A stretch of DNA of 34,729 nt from NCBI GenBank assembly GCA_025936115.1, contig JAICTZ010000058.1, positions 1 to 34,729 of the forward strand, in the 5' to 3' direction. Below, piece after piece: positions 30,494 to 34,729 of this stretch (its first letter is position 1; each line of letters starts with the position of its first letter). The DNA is from Polyangiaceae bacterium. Lineage in GTDB: Bacteria > Myxococcota_A > Polyangia > Polyangiales > Polyangiaceae. The notes below the pieces were generated by a model, which was given only the letters and a program-made list of their open reading frames with translations, was not told the origin of the DNA and made no database searches. The translations under genes were made by a program, and so were the position numbers.

Positions 30494-31162
30494 GTGGAGA
30501 GCAAGCACGCCGATTGGATCTTGCTCACCAAGATTGCATTCCCGTGCATCGTCGGGATGAACGAAGACGAGCTGCGCACGCCGCAAGCGCTCGAGCTCGA
30601 GCTCGGGATCGGACTCGATTTGGACGCGGCGTTCGGCGGCGAGCTTGCGCACTCCGTGCACTACGTCGCCGCGCTCGATCAAGTGCAATTCATCGCCGAG
30701 GAAGGGCGCTGGCGCCTGCTCGAGTCGCTCGCGGGCGCGATCGCGCGTCATCTCTTGCGCGAGCCCGCCGCGGGCGAGGGGCGAGCGGCGATCGACCGCG
30801 TGCGCGTGCGCGTGGGGAAACCGGGGTACCTCGCGGGGCGCGCGCAGCCGTTCGTCGAAATTGCGCGCGAAAAGTCCTGGTTCGGCGCCGCGCCGAGCGC
30901 GCCCGAGCCCGGCAGAACACGTGTGCTCGAGCTACAACACACGCGCCACAGCGGCGCCTACCACGTGGATCTCGGCCGCGGCGCTGAGTTCGCGCTGCCG
31001 GACGGCGTGTGCGCGCTCGTCCTCTCCGGGCGGCTCGAGCGCGACAACGGCCGGGAGCTCACGCGCGGTGCGACCCTGCGCGGCGGCGAGAGCGCGACGA
31101 ACGCTCGCGATGCCGACGCGCGCCTGCTCGCGGTCGGCCGCCCGTTGCTCGCCGCACTTTGA
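30494..31162 (+). CDS. Dihydroneopterin aldolase-like (FolB) protein with extra C-terminal domain
   Basis: A 222-residue protein from a GTG at 30494, with GAGGA seven bases upstream. Residues 6-125 match dihydroneopterin aldolase: DWILLTKIAFPCIVG, then Glu26 in the EDELRTPQ loop, HYVAALDQVQFI with Tyr57, LLESLAGAIARHLL, and VRVGKPG with Lys109. These are the positions of the Glu, Tyr and Lys used by FolB in folate synthesis, which cleaves 7,8-dihydroneopterin to 6-hydroxymethyldihydropterin and glycolaldehyde. Residues 130-222 are an added beta-rich stretch (LELQHTRHSGAYHVDLGRGAEFALPDG, then CALVLSGRL) with a jelly-roll (cupin-like) flavour; FolB proteins normally end at about 120 residues. 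Its location after an ABC operon says nothing about pterins. The aldolase fold is likely, the activity unproven. Confidence 0.72.
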   Translation: MESKHADWILLTKIAFPCIVGMNEDELRTPQALELELGIGLDLDAAFGGELAHSVHYVAALDQVQFIAEEGRWRLLESLAGAIARHLLREPAAGEGRAAIDRVRVRVGKPGYLAGRAQPFVEIAREKSWFGAAPSAPEPGRTRVLELQHTRHSGAYHVDLGRGAEFALPDGVCALVLSGRLERDNGRELTRGATLRGGESATNARDADARLLAVGRPLLAAL

Positions 31163-31237
31163 CGGCTCGTTGCGCCGAGCCGCGCCCGCGCGTTCAAGGC
31201 TATTGAGTTTCGGCGCGAATTTGTGTAATGATCCTCG

Positions 31238-32305
31238 ATGCAGCCGCCGAGTTCTCGGGCGAACGCGAACGCGCAGGGGCACGGACAGGGCGAGCGCGCC
31301 GGCATTTTCTATGCGCGGGCGCCGAGCGGCGTCGAGTTGCCCATCATCGACGTGACGCATCCGGCGTTCGCCGTCTCGCTGACTGCCGATGAGCAGCGGA
31401 CGCGCGTCGACGCCTTCCTGCGGGAATCGCAGCCGTTCGACAAGCTGCCGCCGCTCCTGCGCCGTCCACTCCTGCGCTTCCTCTTGCGCGGCTCGCTGCT
31501 CGCGCGCGCCATGAGCTCGACCGGGAGCTCGTACCTGAGCGGCATGAACACCTACTTGTTCAAGCTCGGTCCCGACAATCTGAACCTGCCGGACATCACG
31601 CCCATCGACCGCAAAATTGCCGCGTCGCTGCCGGCTTTCGCGATGCGACTCAGGGTTTGCGACATCGCGCGCTTGCTGGCCGACAGCGCGCGCACGGCGC
31701 TCGAGGGCGTCGCCGCCGAACGGCCGCTCCATCTGCTCAACATCGCGGGCGGTCCCGCCATCGACAGCTTGAACGCGCTGATCTTGCTCAATCGCGAACG
31801 TCCGGACCTGCTCACTGGCAGGCAAATCGAAGTCGTCGTCCTCGATCTCGATACGGATGGCCCCGAGTTCGGCGCGCGAGCTCTGCGCGTTCTCCTCGCG
31901 CCGGGAGCTCCGCTCGCGGGACGTGAGGCGCGCTTTCGGCGCGTGCACTACGACTGGTCGAATCCGACCGACCTCGTGCCCGTGCTCGAGGAGGCGCGCG
32001 CGGCGCATGCCGTCACGCTCGCGTCCTCCGAGGGCGGGCTCTTCGAGTACGGCTCCGACGAGCAAATCGTGGCAAACCTCGGCACGCTACGTATCGGTAC
32101 GGGAGCCGGCTTCGCGCTCGTGGGCTCGGTGACGCGCGCGGACGCGCCCATGCAACGGCTACGTAGCTCGAGCCGCGTGCCGACGCGGCCCCGTGGGCTC
32201 GCGGTGTTCAGCGCCCTGATCGAGCCGTCGGGCTTCAGCGTCGAGCGCGCCCTCGAGCGGCCGTTCAGCGACCACGTCGTTCTCGTGCCCCGCGCGTCGA
32301 CGTAG
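31238..32305 (+). CDS. Hypothetical protein with a methyltransferase-like Rossmann segment
   Basis: A 355-residue cytoplasmic protein with no signal peptide. The region LHLLNIAGGPAIDSLNALILLNRERP (about 165-190) resembles motif I of class I SAM methyltransferases (strand, GGxAxDS turn, helix), and IEVVVLDLDTDGPEFGARAL looks like the next strand with an acidic end that would bind the ribose. A late block reads HAVTLASSEGGLFEYGSDEQIVANL. No substrate-specific motif was recognised, and identity with a known methyltransferase is not claimed. The N-terminal 25 residues are Gln/Asn/Gly-rich and disordered-looking. The ATG at 31238 follows a 75-bp gap after the FolB-like gene. Its 3' end overlaps the convergent small gene by 41 bp. 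A glycine-rich nucleotide-binding fold is probable, function unknown. Confidence 0.68.
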   Translation: MQPPSSRANANAQGHGQGERAGIFYARAPSGVELPIIDVTHPAFAVSLTADEQRTRVDAFLRESQPFDKLPPLLRRPLLRFLLRGSLLARAMSSTGSSYLSGMNTYLFKLGPDNLNLPDITPIDRKIAASLPAFAMRLRVCDIARLLADSARTALEGVAAERPLHLLNIAGGPAIDSLNALILLNRERPDLLTGRQIEVVVLDLDTDGPEFGARALRVLLAPGAPLAGREARFRRVHYDWSNPTDLVPVLEEARAAHAVTLASSEGGLFEYGSDEQIVANLGTLRIGTGAGFALVGSVTRADAPMQRLRSSSRVPTRPRGLAVFSALIEPSGFSVERALERPFSDHVVLVPRAST

Positions 32306-32516
32306 GCGGTGGGCCTTTGCGCGAGCGGTCGAGCGCTTCGTCGGCTTCGGCGCGCATGAGCTCGCGCGCGAGCGTCGCAAGTCCGGGTGACGGCGCGGGC
32401 GGGCTTGGCACGGCGAGCTTGCGCGGTTCGCCGGTCGGGCTGCGGGGCGGGCGCACCGTCGGGATCTTGTCCTGATCGACGAGAGGCTTGGACTTGGAGC
32501 GGAGCGTCTTGGGCAT
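32265..32516 (-). CDS. Small basic hypothetical protein
   Basis: An 83-residue Pro/Lys/Arg-rich protein starting MPKTLRSKSKPLVDQDKI, with CGAGG six bases before the ATG. The middle is Pro/Ser-rich and probably disordered, and a short helix (LATLARELMRAEADEALDRS) follows. The tail is basic. No family recognised. It overlaps the end of the methyltransferase-like gene on the other strand by 41 bp, so a coding shadow is possible; the good ribosome binding site argues for a real gene. Confidence 0.45.
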   Translation of the reverse strand: MPKTLRSKSKPLVDQDKIPTVRPPRSPTGEPRKLAVPSPPAPSPGLATLARELMRAEADEALDRSRKGPPPTSTRGARERRGR

Positions 32517-32755
32517 GAGTCGCCTCGGCAGAAAGGCAAAGGGCGTGTGCTGCGTCGCGTCGTGCAACGAACGAGCCATTGGCAAACGGCAGGAACTGCG
32601 TAAGTTCGGTGCCAGATCGGGAATTCCGTGTCCGAGACGGCGGACGGCGATCCGAGAATCAGGATCTGAACGCGCGCAGTCGAGTGCTCAATCCGAGCAA
32701 TCGCGCTTCGATTTCACATGTGCGTCTTGGCGCGTGGCTTGCACACACCACGAGG

Positions 32756-33142
32756 ATGCTGAGCTTACTCGTAATAGACGATTCGAGCGCGAAGCGACGC
32801 TTGCTCGTCGGCACGCTCGGCGTTTCGCGCCTGCCTCCGCACGAAGTGCTCGAAGCTGCAACTAACCAGGAAGCGCAAGCCGTGCTCGCCGCGCGCCACG
32901 TCGATCTGGTCGTTTGCGCACTCGATTCACGCACGGTCGACGCCCGCGCACTACTCGAGAAAATGCAGACCGAGCCGGTCCTCGCCAGGCTGCCGGTCGT
33001 CCTGGTCGGTTCCGAGCCCAGCGCTGAGCTGCTCGGCGAGCTCGAAGCGCTCGGCATGCGTGGCTTCTTGCGCGAGCCGTTTCGACCCGAAGCGCTCGGC
33101 CAGCTCGTGCGCGAGATCCTGCGCCTCTCGGAGCCCGCGTGA
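32756..33142 (+). CDS. Response-regulator receiver domain without the phosphoacceptor (pseudo-receiver)
   Basis: A 128-residue single-domain protein. The start MLSLLVIDDSSAKRRLL has the acidic pair Asp8/Asp9 of a receiver, and the total fits the CheY-like fold (about 125 residues). In the third strand, however, VDLVVCALDS aligns with DLVLLDLMMP with Ala55 at the phospho-Asp position (an Asp lies two residues later). The conserved Lys of the KPF motif is Glu107 in REPF, while the switch Ser is kept (Ser86 in LVGS). It is therefore unlikely to be phosphorylated normally. The open frame reaches back to 32579, but those 59 residues look non-coding; the ATG at 32756 is followed at once by the first beta strand. 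Its stop overlaps the CheX-like gene (gtga), so the two are likely translated together. Confidence 0.8.
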   Translation: MLSLLVIDDSSAKRRLLVGTLGVSRLPPHEVLEAATNQEAQAVLAARHVDLVVCALDSRTVDARALLEKMQTEPVLARLPVVLVGSEPSAELLGELEALGMRGFLREPFRPEALGQLVREILRLSEPA

Positions 33143-33606
33143 TCCGGCGTCTCACTGACGACGAGCTCGCCGTGCTCGCCGCGAGCATGCTGGCCCAAAC
33201 CGCTTTCCTGCTCGCCGAGCCCGCGGCGCACACCTCCATGCACGAGGATTGGGCCTGTGCGCTCGTCCCCTTCGAAGCCGCAGTGCGCGGCCGGCTCGTC
33301 GTGGCGGCGCCCGTTGCCGTAGCGGCGCAGGTCGCGGCCGACGCGCTGCTCGTCCCGCCTGCCGACGAGGAAGCGCTCCTGCACGCCGGCAACGCCGTCG
33401 CCGATCTCGCCGGCGTCATCGCTGGTGCGGTCGTGCCCGAGCTCTTCAAGACGAACGGCCCGTTTCGAATCGGCCTGCCGTCCGTCGTCGTGTGCGAGCC
33501 GCCGCTCGCGCCCGGTGAACGGGCCAATCGCGTGACCCTCGTCAACGAAGTGGGTCAACCCGTCCGCGTGGAGCTCGTGCTCGCGAGCGACGCCTTCAGC
33601 GCCTAA
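33139..33606 (+). CDS. CheX-like chemotaxis phosphatase homologue with altered active site
   Basis: A 155-residue protein from a GTG that overlaps the previous stop. The N-terminal half (MLAQTAFLLAEP) and the central block HAGNAVADLAGVIAGAVVPELF, followed by RIGLPSVVV, follow the CheX/CheC fold (DAxxELANMxAGxxxxxL then LPxVV). In CheC/CheX the helix motif ExxN dephosphorylates CheY; here the positions carry Asp89 and Gly92, so the Asn needed for water attack is missing. Either the protein has lost phosphatase activity or it uses another residue. Being coupled to a receiver that lacks the phosphoacceptor, the pair may act as a phosphorylation-independent binding module. No chemotaxis kinase or MCP gene lies in this window. 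It may control motility or polarity, by analogy only. Confidence 0.66.
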   Translation: MIRRLTDDELAVLAASMLAQTAFLLAEPAAHTSMHEDWACALVPFEAAVRGRLVVAAPVAVAAQVAADALLVPPADEEALLHAGNAVADLAGVIAGAVVPELFKTNGPFRIGLPSVVVCEPPLAPGERANRVTLVNEVGQPVRVELVLASDAFSA

Positions 33607-33627
33607 ATCGTCAGCATCCGTACGCGC

Positions 33628-34005
33628 TCACGGCATCACCACGTCGAGCTTCGGATACTTCCGGCGCATGAACGCGAGCGCGACCGCGGTGTGACAGTGC
33701 TTCGCGTCGGGGTTCCAGCGCGTCGGGCAATTGCAGCCGAGAAACACGTCTTCATCCTTTGCGAGCTCCGCTAGCTCGTCGAACGGTCGCCGGTTGCGCG
33801 TGAAGCGTTGCTCGATCGTCGCGCGGTACGCTTTGGCAAAGCGCGCGAACCCCCCTGCGCTCGGGTCGCGAATGAAGGCTTCGACATCGGCCGCTTCGGG
33901 CCGCAGGACATGCCGCGTGTGCTTGCGCGTATCGATGCGGTGCCCCTTCGGTAGAGGGTTCCCTGGGGGCCGCTTGCCGCGAACGATTTGGTAACGAGCG
34001 AGCAT
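33628..34005 (-). CDS. Conserved hypothetical protein with Cys/His cluster (DUF488-like ending)
   Basis: A 125-residue cytoplasmic protein. It begins MLARYQIVRGKRPPGNPLPKG and has a central helix-rich part (FARFAKAYRATIEQRF). The end FLGCNCPTRWNPDAKHCHTAVALAFMRRKYP contains Cys91, Cys93, His103, Cys104 and His105, which could form a metal site. The CxC...CH arrangement near a C-terminal helix recalls DUF488-type proteins, but I cannot name a characterised member. The ATG at 34005 is 10 bp from the tRNA fragment at 34016, on the same strand, so it could originally have been transcribed with the tRNA. Function unknown. Confidence 0.65.
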   Translation of the reverse strand: MLARYQIVRGKRPPGNPLPKGHRIDTRKHTRHVLRPEAADVEAFIRDPSAGGFARFAKAYRATIEQRFTRNRRPFDELAELAKDEDVFLGCNCPTRWNPDAKHCHTAVALAFMRRKYPKLDVVMP

Positions 34006-34015
34006 TCGCTAGTTG

Positions 34016-34067
34016 TGCCGAAGGTGGGAGTCGAACCCACACGAGTGTAACCTCAACGGATTTTGAG
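34016..34067 (-). pseudogene. 3' half of a tRNA-Leu(CAA), putative attachment site
   Basis: The minus strand reads an anticodon loop CTCAAAA (34067-34061), the 3' anticodon strand TCCGT, a long variable arm with GAG/CTC stem, a full T arm (GTGGG, TTCGACT, CCCAC) and the acceptor strand CTTCGGC plus A. This is the 3' part of a class II tRNA, Leu with anticodon CAA. The 5' half is absent: the bases before the loop cannot pair with TCCGT and there is no D arm. Tyrosine recombinases often cross over in an anticodon loop and leave exactly such a 3' copy. CCA is not encoded. Confidence 0.75.
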
Positions 34068-34118
34068 AGCGAACCTCGGCAACGCGAGGAGCGCGAGCAG
34101 CCGAAATCGGCTGAGCTC

Positions 34119-34358
34119 GTGCACGAGGAAGCGCAGGCAGAGCGACCAGGCCCACCCGTGGCCCACCCGACCGGGCCCACCCCAGCGGACCCGGTTGATG
34201 CTCTCGGCGTGCTCCTGCGAAACCTCGACCGAGCGGGTGCCGCCGGCGCGTGGGACGCCGTCGCGCTGCTCGCTGCGGAGGTCAAGGCTTGGCGGGAGGC
34301 GCACGCCGGCGTGGTGTCGCTCGAGGCTGAGAGGGCGAAGCGCGGCGGGCGGTCGTGA
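34119..34358 (+). CDS. Small hypothetical protein near the element edge
   Basis: A 79-residue frame from a GTG, with a Pro/Thr-rich start (RPGPPVAHPTGPTPADPV) and a helical middle (DALGVLLRNLDRAGAAGAWDAVALLAAEVKAWREA). No good ribosome binding site, and an internal GTG could be the real start. The stop overlaps the start of the next small gene (gtga). It lies just beyond the tRNA fragment, in the presumed integrated element. No family recognised. Confidence 0.45.
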   Translation: MHEEAQAERPGPPVAHPTGPTPADPVDALGVLLRNLDRAGAAGAWDAVALLAAEVKAWREAHAGVVSLEAERAKRGGRS

Positions 34359-34507
34359 GCGGCGGCGCTCCGGGGTGGCCCGAATGGTCGCCTGGCGCAG
34401 GTTCGGACCCGGCGTGGTGGTTCGTCGCGGCGGCGGCGGCCGTCTACGGGGTTCCGGTCGTCGCCGCGCTCGTTTTCGAGCTCCGACGATGGCAGCAGCG
34501 GCGGTAG
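34355..34507 (+). CDS. Small single-span membrane protein
   Basis: A 50-residue protein from a GTG overlapping the previous stop by four bases, so probably translationally coupled. After a Gly/Pro/Trp-rich start (GWPEWSPGAGSDPAWW) one membrane span, FVAAAAAVYGVPVVAALVF, is followed by a basic tail (ELRRWQQRR), which suits an inside-facing C-terminus. No family recognised; phage or element small membrane proteins are possible. Confidence 0.45.
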   Translation: MSGGAPGWPEWSPGAGSDPAWWFVAAAAAVYGVPVVAALVFELRRWQQRR

Positions 34508-34560
34508 GCTCGGGTGTAGGAACGCCCGCGCCGCTGCAAACGGCCGGGCGTTGTGGCTCG

Positions 34561-34729
34561 ATGAAGACGAGCGGTCCGAACGATAAAACAGACGAGGCGC
34601 GCCGCAAGGCAATCGAAAGATGGGCCAGCCGCGTGGCCCGCGCGACCATCGGTCAATTCAAGGGCGTCGAGCTAACGCTTCTCCAAAAGCGTGCGATGGC
34701 GACGGTCCACAATCTCGCCGTAACGCTGA
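34561..34729 (+). CDS. Hypothetical protein, N-terminal part (runs off the window)
   Basis: An ATG at 34561 opens a frame that reaches the window end after 56 codons with no stop. The start MKTSGPNDKTDEARRKAIERW is followed by a basic helical stretch (ASRVARATIGQFKGVELTLLQ). The last bases read like a stop (ctga) but are not in this frame. It lies in the presumed element. No function assigned. Confidence 0.4.
   Translation, partial: MKTSGPNDKTDEARRKAIERWASRVARATIGQFKGVELTLLQKRAMATVHNLAVTL

Noticed and set aside
34016..34090. A complete tRNA-Leu gene
   Set aside because: The D arm and the 5' anticodon strand are missing. GCCGAGG at 34074-34080 could pair with the acceptor 3' strand but leaves only six bases before the loop, so no functional tRNA.

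Overview
The window is high-GC, densely coded DNA with very strong G/C preference at third codon positions. Its gene content points to a myxobacterium, probably of the Polyangiales (Sorangium-like) group. The signs are several Gly/Ser-rich lipoproteins with von Willebrand A, LamG-like, Stig1-like Cys-rich and RCC1 modules, two Ser/Thr protein kinases (one fused to an ATPase and TPR tail), a myxobacterial-type HNH protein and a GH8 cellulase. The assignment is inferred from gene content, not from a marker gene.

Layout. 1-330 (-) is the start of an arginine N-succinyltransferase-family gene cut by the window edge. It diverges from an AlaC-like aminotransferase (594-1817), which is followed by a vWA lipoprotein. 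A minus-strand block (2890-9880) follows: a membrane protein with a dead sigma54-activator-type AAA+ domain, then a 1317-residue kinase/cyclase-like/ATPase/TPR protein, then a PfpI-family protein. Next come PhoH2 (PIN-PhoH), a second vWA lipoprotein, a two-domain LamG-like lipoprotein (-), a heptad-repeat coiled-coil protein and a TPR periplasmic protein (-). From 16754 there is a frameshifted HNH gene, a membrane-anchored Ser/Thr kinase and a doubly frameshifted Cys-rich/RCC1 lipoprotein.

21854-30466 looks like a nutrient-acquisition divergon. A secreted modular GH8 glucanase (-) faces a five-gene ABC importer of the Opp/Dpp class (binding protein, two permeases, two ATPases). A good sigma70-like promoter and a perfect inverted repeat lie between them. 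The pairing suggests, but does not prove, uptake of oligosaccharides rather than peptides. After it come a dihydroneopterin-aldolase-like protein with an extra C-terminal domain, a putative methyltransferase-fold protein, a small basic protein, and a translationally coupled pair made of a receiver and a CheX-like protein that both lack their usual catalytic residues.

The right end (from about 34016) carries the 3' part of a class II tRNA, Leu(CAA) type, with no 5' half. Beyond it are small orphan ORFs. This is best read as an attachment site marking the edge of an integrated element that continues past the window. A recurring theme is degenerate signalling and ATPase domains (pseudo-bEBP, pseudo-cyclase, pseudo-receiver, pseudo-CheX, an ABC subunit with a non-canonical signature loop). 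No CRISPR array, rRNA or complete tRNA was seen.
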